Source: an uncultured Nostocoides sp.
GTDB taxonomy: Bacteria; Actinomycetota; Actinomycetes; Actinomycetales; Dermatophilaceae
Direction: 5' to 3'
Assembly (NCBI GenBank): GCA_937873315.1
Contig: CALMQX010000037.1
Location: 1-61,724 of the forward strand
Length of the DNA: 61,724 bases
Below the pieces are notes generated by a model. That model was given only the letters and a program-made list of their open reading frames with translations. It was not told the origin of the DNA and searched no databases. Below are positions 48,274-58,773 of the stretch, piece by piece. The position numbers and the translations under genes were made by a program. Position 1 is the stretch's first letter. Each line of letters opens with the position of its first letter.

Positions 48274-48944
48274 GGGACCGCTCGCTCTGCGGTGGTGAGC
48301 GCGTCGGGGCGTCGCAGGTACATAGGCTCCACCGGAGTCGGTCGACCCGCGGCCACGAGTTCATCGGCCAGGCGGGCCACCCAGGCCGCATCCACATCGA
48401 GGATGGGGTGGTGGTCGCGGTCGAGGGCGAGCGCGCCCAGTATCTCGGGATAAAGCACAGCCCCACGGCCCACCACGGGGAGCCCCTGCACGCGCTTGGG
48501 CAGGTCGGCGGGCCGAGCCACGGCAACCTCGCTGGTGCGCTCAGCCCCCGCCTCGATTGCCCGATAGGTGGCCCAATAGACCTCCTTGCGTCGGGCATCG
48601 GTGGCAACCACAAACTCACCACCGATCGACTCCGCTGCCTGCCGCGCGAGCGCATCGAGGCTGCACACTCCATGCACCGCTATCCCCAGGGCGTACCCCA
48701 TGGTCACCGCCGTCACCAGCCCGACCCGCAGGCCGGTAAATGGCCCCGGACCGACGCCGACGGCAATCCGATCGAGCTGCCCGACGCCAACGGACGCGCG
48801 ATCCAGCGCCGCAGCAATCGTGGGTGCGAGCTGCTCGGTATGCCCGCGGGGATCCAACACACTCGCCTTGGAGAGCACCTGGGCGCCCTCGGCTACGGCC
48901 GCGGTGATCGCTGACGTGGAGGTGTCGATTGCCAGAGTCAGCAC
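48270..48944 (-). CDS. tsaB: tRNA threonylcarbamoyladenosine biosynthesis protein TsaB
   Basis: The TsaD-like scaffold subunit of the t6A complex, 224 residues beginning LTLAIDTSTSAITAAV with the conserved IAVGVGPGPFTGLRVGLVTAVTMGYAL. It lacks the metal ligands of TsaD, as TsaB does. It overlaps tsaE by 7 bases and rimI by 4. Confidence 0.96.
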   Translation of the reverse strand: MLTLAIDTSTSAITAAVAEGAQVLSKASVLDPRGHTEQLAPTIAAALDRASVGVGQLDRIAVGVGPGPFTGLRVGLVTAVTMGYALGIAVHGVCSLDALARQAAESIGGEFVVATDARRKEVYWATYRAIEAGAERTSEVAVARPADLPKRVQGLPVVGRGAVLYPEILGALALDRDHHPILDVDAAWVARLADELVAAGRPTPVEPMYLRRPDALTTAERAVP

Positions 48945-49435
48945 CGTTGTCCTCCAAGGCTATTCAGCACCGACTCGACCATCTGAACCTGGTCATCGGG
49001 CAGCAAGAGGCGCGCCACGGCGTACCTCTCCTCGGTCTCGGCGTCCACGGTCAGGTCGATCTCGATGCGATCCGTGCTCAGCGATTCGGCCAGGCCGGCA
49101 CCCCACTCCACGACCGTGACTCCCGCGTCAACATCCGCATCGAGATCGAGGTCGTCGAGTTCCAGCGCACCCGCAAGTCGGTAGGCATCGACATGAATCA
49201 GCGGCATACCGACAGAAGACAACGGGGGGTAGGCGCGCGCGATCACGAAGGTGGGCGAGGTGATCGGGCCGCGCACGCCCATCCCCGCACCCAGGCCCTG
49301 GGTGAAGGTGGTCTTGCCGGCCCCCAGGTCACCGCTCAACACCAGGACGTCCCCGGCGCGCAGAACTCCAGCCAGCCGCTCACCGAAGCCTTGGGTATCC
49401 ATGGCGGTGGGAAGGCGCAGCCGCCAAGCGATCAT
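48938..49435 (-). CDS. tsaE: tRNA threonylcarbamoyladenosine biosynthesis ATPase TsaE
   Basis: The ATPase that cycles the TsaBD complex, 165 residues. The P-loop VLVLSGDLGAGKTTFTQGLGAGMGV is near residue 30, followed by ITSPTFVIARAY and LIHVDAYRL. It overlaps both the hydrolase gene upstream and tsaB downstream. Confidence 0.96.
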   Translation of the reverse strand: MIAWRLRLPTAMDTQGFGERLAGVLRAGDVLVLSGDLGAGKTTFTQGLGAGMGVRGPITSPTFVIARAYPPLSSVGMPLIHVDAYRLAGALELDDLDLDADVDAGVTVVEWGAGLAESLSTDRIEIDLTVDAETEERYAVARLLLPDDQVQMVESVLNSLGGQRC

Positions 49436-50541
49436 GAGGCGTTCTCGCGCGTCGCCCGCACTCGAGCCACCCGCCGCGCCTTGCCCAGGTCACTAATCGT
49501 GCGGGTAACCCGTGGCTTGCGATCCACCGCGACGCCTTCGGCCTCGGCTCGCTGAGCACGCTGGATCAGCATCAGCAGCTGCTGCGTGACGATCTGCGGG
49601 TGCTCGAGCATGATGACGTGCCCGGCCTCCTCGACGATGACATGCTCGGCCCCTGGCAGGCGGCGCAGCAATTCCTCGGAGTGGGCTGGCGGGGTAACCA
49701 GATCGCCCATGCCGTTGAGGACCAGACACTCAATGCCGGTGTATGCCGCGAGCGAGCGAGTCTGGTCGTGGGCCTCCAGCGAGGGCAAGAAGGCAGCGAT
49801 GACCTCGAAGGGGGTCGCAAAGAACTGCTCGGCGACGAAGTCCACCAAGTCCTCGCTGACTGGCGAGTCAAAGGCCCACTTGCGGACCATGGCCTCCTGG
49901 ACGCCCGAGCCCATCTTGCGCAATTGCTTGATGGCCCCCGCGTGCCGGCCAAGCCGGGTGAGCAGGCCGGGGCCGAAGGCGCCGACCACGCGGCCGAAGG
50001 TCGGGCCCAGCCCGAGTTCGGTCATCGGCACCTCGCCGCCGGGGCTGGTGGCGATGAATGCCGCTGCGAGAACGCGTTTGCGCACCTCCTCGGGGAACTG
50101 GGCCGCGTGCGCCATCATCGACATGCCGCCCATCGAGTGGCCGACCAAGACCAGCGGCCCGCGGGGGCAGGTGGCGCGGATGACCGCATGCAGATCGCGG
50201 CCCAATTGCTCCACGGTGCAGTGCTCCAAGGTGGACGCACCGGACTGGCCGTGCGAGCGTTGGTCGTAGGTGACCACGCGGAAGCCGGAGTTGATCAATG
50301 CACGCCGCTGCAGCACCCAGCACCGCGAGGACAGCGTGAAACCGTGCACGAGGACGACGGTGGTGACGCTTCCCTTGCCGCGGCGGGGCCGGCCCCCTGG
50401 CATCGGGGCGTCGATTTCGACGTGCAAGTCCACGCCATCGTCGACGGTCACTGTGAGCACCTGGTCCGGAGTGTGCGCCCAGCCATCAGGGGCATCAACC
50501 TCGCGGAAGCCTCTGCGCAGCAAGGGGATTCGCGCCATCAC
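49432..50541 (-). CDS. Alpha/beta-hydrolase fold protein
   Basis: A 369-residue hydrolase. The nucleophile elbow GPLVLVGHSMGGMSMMAHAA is near residue 140, with VVLVHGFTLSSRCWVLQRRALINSGFRVVTYDQRSHGQSG before it and the catalytic His in EEAGHVIMLEHPQ. It overlaps alr by four bases upstream and tsaE by four bases downstream, a position seen in other actinobacterial alr-tsaE clusters. The substrate is unknown. Confidence 0.9.
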   Translation of the reverse strand: MMARIPLLRRGFREVDAPDGWAHTPDQVLTVTVDDGVDLHVEIDAPMPGGRPRRGKGSVTTVVLVHGFTLSSRCWVLQRRALINSGFRVVTYDQRSHGQSGASTLEHCTVEQLGRDLHAVIRATCPRGPLVLVGHSMGGMSMMAHAAQFPEEVRKRVLAAAFIATSPGGEVPMTELGLGPTFGRVVGAFGPGLLTRLGRHAGAIKQLRKMGSGVQEAMVRKWAFDSPVSEDLVDFVAEQFFATPFEVIAAFLPSLEAHDQTRSLAAYTGIECLVLNGMGDLVTPPAHSEELLRRLPGAEHVIVEEAGHVIMLEHPQIVTQQLLMLIQRAQRAEAEGVAVDRKPRVTRTISDLGKARRVARVRATRENAS

Positions 50542-51707
50542 GGCTCTCCCCCAAGGAACACCCGCGGCAGCCGGGGCGAGATGCGCGTGACGATCTCGTA
50601 GTTGATGGTGCCAGTCGCCTCAGCCCAATCCTGGGCGGTCGGCTCCCCCAGTGTCTGCGACCCGAGGATGACAACCTCATCCCCGGCCGCCCCGGCGAAG
50701 TCCGGTCCGAGATCGAGGACGAACTGGTCCATGCAGACTCGACCGGCGATCGTCGTGCGCCGGCCGTCGAGCTGGACCGGGCCGAGCGACCCCGCAGCGC
50801 GTGGCACGCCATCGGCATAGCCCACCGGGACCAGGCCGAGGACGGTTTCACTGCTGGTCGTGTGCTCGTGGCCATAACTCACGCCCTGGCCCGCCGTTGC
50901 GCGCTTGACCAGCGAGAGCCGAGCGGTCACCCGCATGGCCTCACGGAGGCCGAAGTCCGCCGGCCCACCGAGATCCGGAACCGGCGAGAGTCCGTAGACC
51001 GCCAGGCCGGGACGAACCAGGTCAAAATGCGCTGATGGATTGGTCAGGGTGGCCGCCGAATTGGCCAGGTGCCGCCGTATGCCGCGGATACCGATCCGCT
51101 CCAGGCCGTTGGCGGCCTCGATGAAGCGCTCCTGCTGGGCACGCACGGTCGGATGCTCCGGCGCGTCGGCCCACGCGAAATGTGACCAGACCCCACCGAT
51201 ACGCACCGACTGCTCGGCAGCGGCCCGCGCGGCCGCGACGGCCAACTCGTCCCAGCCCTCGCCCAGGGCGCCACCGCGGCCCAGACCGGTGTCCACTTTG
51301 AGCTCGATCTCGGCGGTCACTCCACGCGAGTGCGCAGCAGCGACCACGGCATTGAGCATGCTGATGCTGCCCACGGTCACCGTGATGTCGGCGTCGATCG
51401 CGGCTCCCAGGTCCGCGCCCGGGACGTAGATCCAGGTCAGGATGGGGCCGGTGGCGCCAGCTGCACGCAAGGCGATCGCCTCGGTGAGTTGGGCCACACC
51501 CAGCCAGGTCGCGCCACCTGCCCGCGCCGCCCGCGCCGCCGCGATGAGCCCGTGGCCGTAGGCATCGGCCTTCACCACCGCCATGACCTCCGCCGAGCCC
51601 GCCCGCTCCCGCAGGGCGCGCACATTGTCGGCGATCGCGCCGAGGTCGATGGTTACCCAGGCGGACGCGCCAGCAGGTGCAGTCGACGGGGCGGGGATGG
51701 TGGTCAT
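50538..51707 (-). CDS. alr: Alanine racemase
   Basis: Makes D-alanine for peptidoglycan. The 389-residue PLP enzyme has the cofactor Lys in AEVMAVVKADAYGHGLIAAA near residue 45, the catalytic Tyr in GVSYGHEHTTSSETVLGLVPVGYADGVPR near 285, and MDQFVLDLG. It lies 12 bases after nnr in the same run. Confidence 0.97.
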   Translation of the reverse strand: MTTIPAPSTAPAGASAWVTIDLGAIADNVRALRERAGSAEVMAVVKADAYGHGLIAAARAARAGGATWLGVAQLTEAIALRAAGATGPILTWIYVPGADLGAAIDADITVTVGSISMLNAVVAAAHSRGVTAEIELKVDTGLGRGGALGEGWDELAVAAARAAAEQSVRIGGVWSHFAWADAPEHPTVRAQQERFIEAANGLERIGIRGIRRHLANSAATLTNPSAHFDLVRPGLAVYGLSPVPDLGGPADFGLREAMRVTARLSLVKRATAGQGVSYGHEHTTSSETVLGLVPVGYADGVPRAAGSLGPVQLDGRRTTIAGRVCMDQFVLDLGPDFAGAAGDEVVILGSQTLGEPTAQDWAEATGTINYEIVTRISPRLPRVFLGGEP

Positions 51708-51719
51708 GGGGCCCCCAGT

Positions 51720-53198
51720 CTAGGTCGCCCGGGTCAGCAGCCGGGCAAGGACCTGGGGTATTGCGTGTGCCACCCGCAGGGCGCGCACCGGCCCTCCGCG
51801 GCTGACCTCATCGGCGGCCACGCCATGAACGAGGGCCGCCAGGGCCCCCGCGTGCAGGGCTGGGAGTCCGGCGGCCAGGAGCACGCCCGCTAGGCCGGCG
51901 AGCACATCGCCGGCTCCCGCGGTGGCCAGCCAGGCGGGCGCGTCCGCCTGCGACCAGGCCGGATGCGTACTCTCGGGCCCAACGATCAGGGTGGTCGAAC
52001 CCTTGAGGAGCACGGTGGCGTCGGTCAGCGCCGCCAGGGCCGCCGCGGCGGCGTGCGGCGAGCGCTCGACCTCGGCTCGGCTGACCGGCTGCCCGAGCCG
52101 GGTGAGCAGCGTGGCGCACTCCCCCGCGTGCGGCGTGAGCAACGTCTCCATACCAGCGCGCTGGCGAGCCAGGTCAGGACTCAGCAGGGCCAGGCCGCCG
52201 GCATCGAGCAGCACCGCGCGATCGGAGAGCAGGGCCGCGTGGGCGGCATACACCTGGTCCCGATCGCCAGGATTACTGTCCAGGCCCGGCCCGATGGCCC
52301 AGGCCGCCACCCTGCCCGGACCGTGCACGGCCTCGGGAACGCTGGCGAGCACCAGCCGCGTCGGGGCGTCCGGGCCGAGATAGCGCACCATTCCGGCACC
52401 GGCCTCGACCGCTGCGGTCACCGTGAGCACGGCCGCCCCTGGATATCGCTGGCTGCCGGCGATCACCCCAAGGACGCCGCGCGAGTACTTGTCGTCGGAG
52501 GCGCTGGGAATCGGCCACAGGCGGGCCACATCGTCATGGCCCAGGCGCCGAACCGCAGGCATCACGTCCAGGTCGAGGCCGATGTCCACCACGGTGAGGA
52601 GGCCGCAGGCCGCCTCCGTGGGCGGCAGCAGATGCACCGGTTTAGCGACACTGAAGGTCACCGTTTCGTCGGCGAAGACCCCATCCGGGTCGAGGGCGCC
52701 ACCGGCGGGATCCTGCCCGGAGGGCAGGTCAACGGCGATCAGGTATGCCGTGGGCGGCACCGCCGCAACCCAGTCGGCCGCGAACTCGGGCAAGCCGGCG
52801 CGGCCACCGATCCCGACGATGCCGTCGAGGACGAGGTCTGCATCGGCGAGCACAGCGCAGTCCTGCGAGAGATCGACACCGGCCTCCACTGCGGCCTCGC
52901 GAGCCCCCTCATGGACGGCTTGCGGGCGATGCAGGGCCGCCACCTGGTATCCCTTGCGGGCGAGCCGGGCGGCCGCAAAGAGCGCATCCGCGCCGTTATT
53001 GCCGGGACCGACGAGCGCGACCACCCGGCGCCCGCCGCGCTCCTGAAGGCGTACTCGAGCGACGGCGGCCAGACCACGGACGGCGCGGGCCATGAGTGCT
53101 CCATCCGGCAAGGTCGCCATCAGGGCTTCCTCGGCGGCATACACATCGGGGACGGCGTAGGCCTCGATCACCCCGCCAGTCAACCAAAGGTCAGGCAC
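51720..53198 (-). CDS. nnr: Bifunctional NAD(P)H-hydrate epimerase / ADP-dependent dehydratase
   Basis: Repairs hydrated NAD(P)H. The N-terminal YjeF_N epimerase domain (about 1-215) has [22 protein letters not shown] and [12 protein letters not shown]; the C-terminal dehydratase has [33 protein letters not shown] and [17 protein letters not shown]. The 492-residue length is standard. The GTG start at 53198 overlaps the acpS stop by eight bases; a GTG nine codons later is possible. Confidence 0.95.
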   Translation of the reverse strand: MPDLWLTGGVIEAYAVPDVYAAEEALMATLPDGALMARAVRGLAAVARVRLQERGGRRVVALVGPGNNGADALFAAARLARKGYQVAALHRPQAVHEGAREAAVEAGVDLSQDCAVLADADLVLDGIVGIGGRAGLPEFAADWVAAVPPTAYLIAVDLPSGQDPAGGALDPDGVFADETVTFSVAKPVHLLPPTEAACGLLTVVDIGLDLDVMPAVRRLGHDDVARLWPIPSASDDKYSRGVLGVIAGSQRYPGAAVLTVTAAVEAGAGMVRYLGPDAPTRLVLASVPEAVHGPGRVAAWAIGPGLDSNPGDRDQVYAAHAALLSDRAVLLDAGGLALLSPDLARQRAGMETLLTPHAGECATLLTRLGQPVSRAEVERSPHAAAAALAALTDATVLLKGSTTLIVGPESTHPAWSQADAPAWLATAGAGDVLAGLAGVLLAAGLPALHAGALAALVHGVAADEVSRGGPVRALRVAHAIPQVLARLLTRAT

Positions 53199-53544
53199 GC
53201 TCCGCGACGATCATGGCGCTGGCGATGCCGGCATCGTGCGAGAGCGAGAGGTGAATCGCGGTGATCCCGGCCCGCTCGACCGCCTCCGCCACCGTGCCTT
53301 CGACCTCCACATGCGGGCGGCCATCGGCCCCGCGGTGGACCTCGCAGTCCTGCCAGGACATCCCCGAGGGGGCGCCCAGCGCTTTGGCCAGGGCCTCCTT
53401 GGCGGCGAACCGGGCCGCTCGCGAGCGCAGCGGCATGGCCTGCTCGGCAGCCGTAAAGAGCCGGGCGTTGAGGCCAGGCGTGCGCTCCAGCGTCTGCCCG
53501 AACCGCTCGACATCCACCACGTCCACGCCAATGCCGACGATCAC
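53191..53544 (-). CDS. acpS: Holo-[acyl-carrier-protein] synthase AcpS
   Basis: Attaches phosphopantetheine to the acyl carrier protein. The 117-residue protein begins [19 protein letters not shown] with the metal-binding Asp, and has [17 protein letters not shown] with the conserved Glu and Lys, then [16 protein letters not shown]. The GTG start at 53544 gives the exact family beginning. It lies 7 bases after glmS. Confidence 0.95.
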   Translation of the reverse strand: MIVGIGVDVVDVERFGQTLERTPGLNARLFTAAEQAMPLRSRAARFAAKEALAKALGAPSGMSWQDCEVHRGADGRPHVEVEGTVAEAVERAGITAIHLSLSHDAGIASAMIVAERA

Positions 53545-53551
53545 CGCAGGC

Positions 53552-55411
53552 CTACTCGACGGTGACGGACTTGGCGAGATTGCGCGGCTGGTCGGGGTCC
53601 AGGCCCTTGGCCATGGCCAGGTGCAAGGCAAAGACCTGCAGCGGGATCACGGTGAGCAGCGGCGCCAACAGCGGCGAGCACTCCGGGACGCGGATGACCT
53701 CATTGGCGAAAGGCACGACATCCTCATCCCCGTCATGGGCGATCACCAAGGTACGAGCGCCGCGGGCGCGGATCTCCTGGATGTTGGAGACCACCTTCTT
53801 GTGGAGTTCATGGGGCGTATCCGGCGAGGGCACGACGATGAAGACCGGCTGCCCGGGCTCAATCAGGGCGATCGGCCCGTGCTTGAGTTCGCCAGCGGCG
53901 AAACCCTCGGCGTGGATGTAGGCGATTTCCTTAAGCTTGAGGGCGCCCTCCATGGCGATGGGGAAGCCCACATGGCGACCCAGGAAGATCACCGATCGGG
54001 TGTCGGCCATGAAATTGGCCATCTCGACCACTCGATCCATTCGGTCCAACACGGTCTGGATCTTGTCGGGCATGCCCTTGAGCTCGGTCATCACCGCCTT
54101 GGCGTCATCGGCATACGTCTGGCCGCGCAATTGGGCGAGGTAGAGACCCAGGATGTAGGCGGCGGTGATCTGTGCGAGGAAGGCCTTGGTCGATGCGACT
54201 GCCACCTCGGGGCCGGCGTGCGTGTAGAGGACTGCATCCGACTCACGCGGGATCGTCGAGCCGTGGGTGTTACAGATCGAGAGCGTCAGCGCCCCCAGTT
54301 CACGCGCGTGCTTGACCGCCATCAGGGTGTCCATGGTCTCGCCGGACTGGCTGACCGAGACCACCAGGGTGCGCTCGTCGACGATCGGGTCGCAGTACCG
54401 GAACTCGTGGGCCAAGCTGACCTCCACTGGGATCCGGGTCCAGTGCTCGATGGCGTACTTCGCGACCATCGCGGAGTAGGCCGCCGTGCCACACGCCACG
54501 AAGGTGATCCGGTCGACGTTGCGCAACTGGTCCTCGGTGATCCGCAGCTCATCCAGGACGAGTTCGCCGTCGTCCTTCGTGCGGCCGAGGAGGGTGTCGC
54601 CGACCGCGTGCGGCTGCTCGGCAATTTCCTTCTCCATGAAGGTGTGGAAGCCACCCTTCTCAGCGGCCGAGGCGTCCCAGGTGACTTCGTAGGCCTTGCC
54701 CTGCGCCGGGGAGCCGTCGAAGCCGATCACCGTGTGCCCATCGGGGGTAATGGTGACGATCTGGTCCTGGCCGAGTTCGAGCGCATGCCGGGTGTATCCG
54801 ATGAATGCCGCCACATCGCTACCCAGGAAGTTCTCGCCCTCGCCGAGGCCGACCACCAGCGGGGAGTTGCGGCGCGCGCCGACGACGACGCCGGGAGCGT
54901 CCGCGTGCACGGCCAACAGCGTGAAGGCGCCTTCGAGGCGGTTGACCACCTGCTGCATCGCTTGGGTCAGGTCACCGGTGCGGTCGAACTCACGGCCAAC
55001 CAGCTTGGCGGCCACTTCGGTGTCGGTCTCCGACAGGAACTCGACGCCCTCGGCCAGCAACTCCCTCTTGAGCGAGTGGAAGTTCTCGATGATGCCGTTG
55101 TGGATCAAGGCGAGGCGATCGCCCTCGCCACCGCGATGGGGGTGGGCGTTGCCGTCGGTCGGACCGCCGTGCGTGGCCCAGCGGGTGTGCCCGATGGCGG
55201 TGCGGGAGGCGCTCAGGGGGTGTGCGTCGAGGGCGCTGCGGAGATTCTCGAGCTTACCTGCGCGCTTCTCGGTCTCCACACCTACATCGGTGACCAGAGC
55301 CACCCCGGCCGAGTCATAGCCGCGGTACTCAAGGCGGGCTAGGCCCTCCATGACCACGTCCAATGCCTTGCCATCCACGCTCGTACCGACGTAGCCGACG
55401 ATTCCACACAT
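53552..55411 (-). CDS. glmS: Glutamine-fructose-6-phosphate aminotransferase (isomerising)
   Basis: Makes glucosamine-6-phosphate for peptidoglycan. The 619-residue protein begins MCGIVGYVG with the N-terminal nucleophile Cys after Met removal, carries the glutaminase core [21 protein letters not shown], two SIS domains ([20 protein letters not shown] near 350, [25 protein letters not shown] near 490), and ends LAKSVTVE. It is the first gene of the run down to tsaD. Only 65 bases separate it from the divergent coaA, too short for a glmS ribozyme. Confidence 0.98.
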   Translation of the reverse strand: MCGIVGYVGTSVDGKALDVVMEGLARLEYRGYDSAGVALVTDVGVETEKRAGKLENLRSALDAHPLSASRTAIGHTRWATHGGPTDGNAHPHRGGEGDRLALIHNGIIENFHSLKRELLAEGVEFLSETDTEVAAKLVGREFDRTGDLTQAMQQVVNRLEGAFTLLAVHADAPGVVVGARRNSPLVVGLGEGENFLGSDVAAFIGYTRHALELGQDQIVTITPDGHTVIGFDGSPAQGKAYEVTWDASAAEKGGFHTFMEKEIAEQPHAVGDTLLGRTKDDGELVLDELRITEDQLRNVDRITFVACGTAAYSAMVAKYAIEHWTRIPVEVSLAHEFRYCDPIVDERTLVVSVSQSGETMDTLMAVKHARELGALTLSICNTHGSTIPRESDAVLYTHAGPEVAVASTKAFLAQITAAYILGLYLAQLRGQTYADDAKAVMTELKGMPDKIQTVLDRMDRVVEMANFMADTRSVIFLGRHVGFPIAMEGALKLKEIAYIHAEGFAAGELKHGPIALIEPGQPVFIVVPSPDTPHELHKKVVSNIQEIRARGARTLVIAHDGDEDVVPFANEVIRVPECSPLLAPLLTVIPLQVFALHLAMAKGLDPDQPRNLAKSVTVE

Positions 55412-55476
55412 GCGTTCCAGCCTAGTCGGGCGCAGCGCGAGCACGTTCCGCCACGCTCGGCAGGGCATAGGCCACA

Positions 55477-56442
55477 ATGTCGCTCGTGTCCCTCTCGACC
55501 GGGCCGGATGGGCTGCCCACGCCATATGTCACGCTGAACCGTGCCGAATGGGCCCGCCTTCGCGACACCCACCCGATGAGCCTGACCGAGGACGAGGTCA
55601 CCCGCCTGCGCGGCCTGGGCGACCCGCTGGAGCTCACCGAAGTCGAGGAGGTCTACCTCCCGCTCTCCCGGCTGCTCTCCTTTTATGTCGAGGCCACCGA
55701 TGGGCTGCGGCAGGCGACGAGTTCCTTCCTCGATGAGGAGCCGGCGCGCGTGCCCTTCGTCATCGGAGTGGCCGGGTCTGTCGCCGTCGGCAAGTCCACG
55801 ACCGCCCGAGTGCTCAAGGAGTTGCTGCGCCGCTGGCCCCACTCGCCCCGGGTTGACCTGGTCACCACCGATGGCTACCTCTACCCCAATGCCGAACTTG
55901 AGCGTCGAAACCTGCTGCAGCGCAAGGGTTTCCCAGAGTCATACGATCGTCGGGCATTGCTGCGATTCATTGCCGACGTGAAGTCGGGGATGTCGTCTGT
56001 GCCCGCTCGGCTCTACTCGCACCTCAGCTATGACGTGCTCGATGAGAGCATAAACATCTCCAAGCCGGACGTCCTGATTGTCGAGGGGCTGAACGTCTTG
56101 CAGCCGCCCGGCACTCGCCCGGATGGATCGAGCACCGGCGCGCTGTCGGACTACTTCGACTTCTCGGTGTATGTCGATGCCCCCGTTGAACTGTTGCGCG
56201 AGTGGTACGTCGAGCGCTTCCTGCGCCTGCGCGAAACCGCGTTCGCCAATCCGGAGTCGTATTTCCACCGGTATGCCGCACTGAGCGACACTCAAGCCCG
56301 GCAGACCGCCCTGAGCATCTGGACCCAGATCAACGAGCCGAACCTGCTGGAGAATGTGTTGCCCACGCGGGAACGCGCCACGCTGGTGCTCACTAAGGGT
56401 GCGGATCACTCGATGAGCAGCTTCCGGCTCCGCAAACTCTGA
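55477..56442 (+). CDS. coaA: Type I pantothenate kinase
   Basis: The first step of coenzyme A synthesis. The 321-residue protein has the P-loop [24 protein letters not shown] near residue 97, [16 protein letters not shown] with the catalytic Asp, [16 protein letters not shown], and [12 protein letters not shown]. It converges on the PhlG-like gene across a short hairpin. Confidence 0.97.
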   Translation: MSLVSLSTGPDGLPTPYVTLNRAEWARLRDTHPMSLTEDEVTRLRGLGDPLELTEVEEVYLPLSRLLSFYVEATDGLRQATSSFLDEEPARVPFVIGVAGSVAVGKSTTARVLKELLRRWPHSPRVDLVTTDGYLYPNAELERRNLLQRKGFPESYDRRALLRFIADVKSGMSSVPARLYSHLSYDVLDESINISKPDVLIVEGLNVLQPPGTRPDGSSTGALSDYFDFSVYVDAPVELLREWYVERFLRLRETAFANPESYFHRYAALSDTQARQTALSIWTQINEPNLLENVLPTRERATLVLTKGADHSMSSFRLRKL

Positions 56443-56451
56443 GCAGGCTGG

Positions 56452-56470
56452 TGCCGGCGTCGTTCCGGCA
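56452..56470. terminator. Short hairpin between coaA and the PhlG-like gene
   Basis: TGCCGG (56452-56457) and CCGGCA (56465-56470) pair around a seven-base loop, 10 bases after the coaA stop and 7 before the convergent stop. A weak stem, probably serving both genes. Confidence 0.5.
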
Positions 56471-56476
56471 ACGGGT

Positions 56477-57361
56477 TCACTCCCGAACGCCTTCTTGGGC
56501 ATAGAGCTCCGGTAAGAAACTGGCCAAATGCGTCATCTCTTCGGCGCAGTGCACCAGCAACGCACGCGCATCAGCTCCGCCAGGCCGCGCAAACCGAGCA
56601 CCTAAGGACACCACCGCATTCAGTCGCGGCGAGCGGGCAGCGGCATACGGGCCACCAATCCAGAACCGCGAGTGCATGACCGAGCCACCGCCCTGAACAT
56701 TGACTCCCGCCGGATCGGCGACGACCAGATGGGCAAGCCAGCCCGCATCCAGCGGGATATCAGCAAGGCCAATGCGAGCGCATACGGCGGTCGCGGTGGC
56801 GTCGTCGGCGAGACGTTGGTCCTCGATCCCCAAGTCGCTGGGAGGGCGGAACGCGATCGCGTAGCGACCTACGTGCGAGCCGAGGTATTCGGTGACGATG
56901 GAGGTGTGACCAAGGTAGCGAGCGCGGCCTTCTGTCGCCGCCGGCGGCTCGCTCTCCCACCGGGCGTCCACGTGCGCCCGAGGGTGCCAGAGGCGATACC
57001 GCTCGGGCGAGTCGCTATGCCACCCGAACCACCAGTCGATCATGGCCGGAGTTACGCCCGGCATAGGCGTCGCCAAGTGGACATGAATGGCCCCGGCCGA
57101 GGTGACGGCGTATCCATGGCGAGTCGCAGAGCCCTCGATGTCGCGCACCTCCCGCGCCATCGGCGCCAGCAACTCCTCGGCTACAGGGGAATGCCCCAGA
57201 GCCTGCAGAACGTGGGGCGCTAGCGGAGCCATCTGCGGGTTCCAGTGCTGGGCGTAGCGATACTCGGCGAGTTCCTCCGGGGTCCAACCCAGCGATCTCA
57301 CGCCATCCCCATGTCGGCCTCCCGGGCGCCTGAGCGCGCGCAGCACAGCGGCCCTACTCAT
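56477..57361 (-). CDS. PhlG-like (2,4-diacetylphloroglucinol hydrolase family) protein
   Basis: A 294-residue protein whose centre TPAMIDWWFGWHSDSPERYRLWHPRAHVDARW matches the zinc-binding core of PhlG, which cleaves a C-C bond of 2,4-diacetylphloroglucinol by hydrolysis. CAEEMTHLASFLPELYAQE near the C-terminus provides further His/Glu ligands. I chose the ATG at 57361 because it overlaps the stop of the FAD oxidoreductase by four bases. Together with that oxidase and a TetR regulator, it suggests degradation or detoxification of an acylated aromatic or polyketide. Confidence 0.82.
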   Translation of the reverse strand: MSRAAVLRALRRPGGRHGDGVRSLGWTPEELAEYRYAQHWNPQMAPLAPHVLQALGHSPVAEELLAPMAREVRDIEGSATRHGYAVTSAGAIHVHLATPMPGVTPAMIDWWFGWHSDSPERYRLWHPRAHVDARWESEPPAATEGRARYLGHTSIVTEYLGSHVGRYAIAFRPPSDLGIEDQRLADDATATAVCARIGLADIPLDAGWLAHLVVADPAGVNVQGGGSVMHSRFWIGGPYAAARSPRLNAVVSLGARFARPGGADARALLVHCAEEMTHLASFLPELYAQEGVRE

Positions 57362-58683
57362 GGCCGTCCCATCCATGGATGGAAGCGAGCGTGTGGATCT
57401 CGCGCAGCTCGCAGTGCGTCGAGCCGGGCGAGATGCGCGTCAGTGACGAATGGGGCCGGCCTGCGGCCCAGGTTTTCGTCAGCAAGCTGGATGCCGCTCG
57501 AGTAGGCGGACATCTCGGCCATTCGCTGAGCCGACCACGCAGCATTCGCCTCGTCCTGGCTCGGGTCGGCCCAACCGCCATAGAGGGCGATATAGGTGTC
57601 ATCCTCCACGGAGAAGGCCATATCCGGACGGGCTGGTGGCCGCCAGTTCATCCACAGCATGTGCGACGGCGATTCCGGCAAGGTCTCGGCAATCCGGGTG
57701 ATCCCAGGCCGCAACTGCTGGTAACTGGCATGTGTCCACATGTTGTCTACCGCGTAGCGGTGGGCCGAGGGATAGTGCCGCATCGCGTTGCGATAGAGCA
57801 CCGAGAGCGGCACGGGGGTCGCCGGTAGGGCCAGGCGGGCGCCCCGGGGCCGAGAGTTCAGAAAAGCGGTGGCCCATCGTGCTTGGCGCCACGAGTCCGC
57901 GAAGACGACCGCCGAGACTTGAACGCCAAGTCCGCGCACCCCAACCGTCTCGCGGGAGAGCAGGAGGTCCAATTCCACGGAGGAGGCCACTTCCGGCCCA
58001 ACCCGATCCGCCCAGGCGAACACCTCATCGATGCGATCCTCGGGGTAGGCGGCCGCCGCCACCCCGATGAAGCTCGACCTTGGGAAGAGGCGGAGATGGA
58101 AGGCCACGACAATCCCGAAGAAGCCCGGGCCAGCGCCCCGGGCCGCCCAGAGCATGTCGGGATCCTCCAGTTCGCTCGCGTGCCGCAGTTCCCCCTCGGC
58201 GTCGACATAGTCGATGGCAAGGACGTTCTGACAGGCCATGCCCAAGGCCCGCCCGTTCCAGCCGAATCCACCCTGGAGAAGGTAGCCACCCAGGCGCACA
58301 CCCTCACAGTGCCCGACCGGGAAGAAGAGCCCGATTCGGAGCAGCTCAGCAGCCAACTGATTACCCCGCTTCCCTGGACCGACGACGGCCGTCAGAGCGG
58401 ATGCGTCGATGCGCACCTCATCCAACGCCGAGACGTCGATCAGCACGGCATCCTCTCGCAGATGATTGCCGGCCCAGCTGTGACCCCCGGACTTCACGGT
58501 GACACGAAGGCCCTCGCGGACGGCATACCGGACGGCCTCTTGCACGTCGGACACGGATCGCGCGTGAACAATGCGAGCAGGGAAGCGCTCGGGGACCAGT
58601 GCATTCCACATCATCGATCCGCGAGCGATCTCATATCCGGGGTCCGTGCGACCGATGCCGGGTGCGGCGGTGGCGAGCGTCAT
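57358..58683 (-). CDS. FAD-linked oxidase, berberine-bridge-enzyme type
   Basis: A 441-residue flavoprotein. LRVTVKSGGHSWAGNHLRED near residue 60 has the His that binds FAD covalently; VGHCEGVRLGGYLLQGGFGW near 122 offers a Cys at the place where bicovalent members attach the flavin a second time. The C-terminus SAYSSGIQLADENLGRRPAPFV lies in place of the BBE domain, whose canonical Tyr-Asn pair is not obvious. A strong ribosome binding site (AGGAG) precedes the ATG at 58683. It is divergent from the tetR-like gene. Confidence 0.88.
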   Translation of the reverse strand: MTLATAAPGIGRTDPGYEIARGSMMWNALVPERFPARIVHARSVSDVQEAVRYAVREGLRVTVKSGGHSWAGNHLREDAVLIDVSALDEVRIDASALTAVVGPGKRGNQLAAELLRIGLFFPVGHCEGVRLGGYLLQGGFGWNGRALGMACQNVLAIDYVDAEGELRHASELEDPDMLWAARGAGPGFFGIVVAFHLRLFPRSSFIGVAAAAYPEDRIDEVFAWADRVGPEVASSVELDLLLSRETVGVRGLGVQVSAVVFADSWRQARWATAFLNSRPRGARLALPATPVPLSVLYRNAMRHYPSAHRYAVDNMWTHASYQQLRPGITRIAETLPESPSHMLWMNWRPPARPDMAFSVEDDTYIALYGGWADPSQDEANAAWSAQRMAEMSAYSSGIQLADENLGRRPAPFVTDAHLARLDALRAARDPHARFHPWMGRP

Positions 58684-58773
58684 CGTGGCTCCTCAGGTCG
58701 GGAATGTGGCACCACCATAGTTATTTAGTTATCGCTTGTCAACTAATGTCCCCATTGGAGCTACGCTCAACGT
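58684..58773. promoter_or_regulatory. Divergent promoter region of the BBE-PhlG operon and tetR-like gene
   Basis: A 90-base spacer with an AT-rich centre. TTAGTT-N10-AACTAA at 58725-58746 is an inverted repeat well placed to be the TetR operator. TACGCT at 58762-58767 ends 6 bases before the regulator's GTG and would give a leaderless message; its -35 region falls within or beside the operator, so autoregulation is likely. Confidence 0.65.

Noticed and set aside
53261-55342. A 693-residue frame antisense to glmS, and similar long frames opposite guaA, alr/nnr and the M16 gene
   Set aside because: They are shadows caused by GC-rich third positions; none has recognisable domains, and the sense genes are unmistakable.
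55412-55476. glmS ribozyme upstream of glmS
   Set aside because: The 65-base divergent spacer is too short for the ribozyme and has no matching core.
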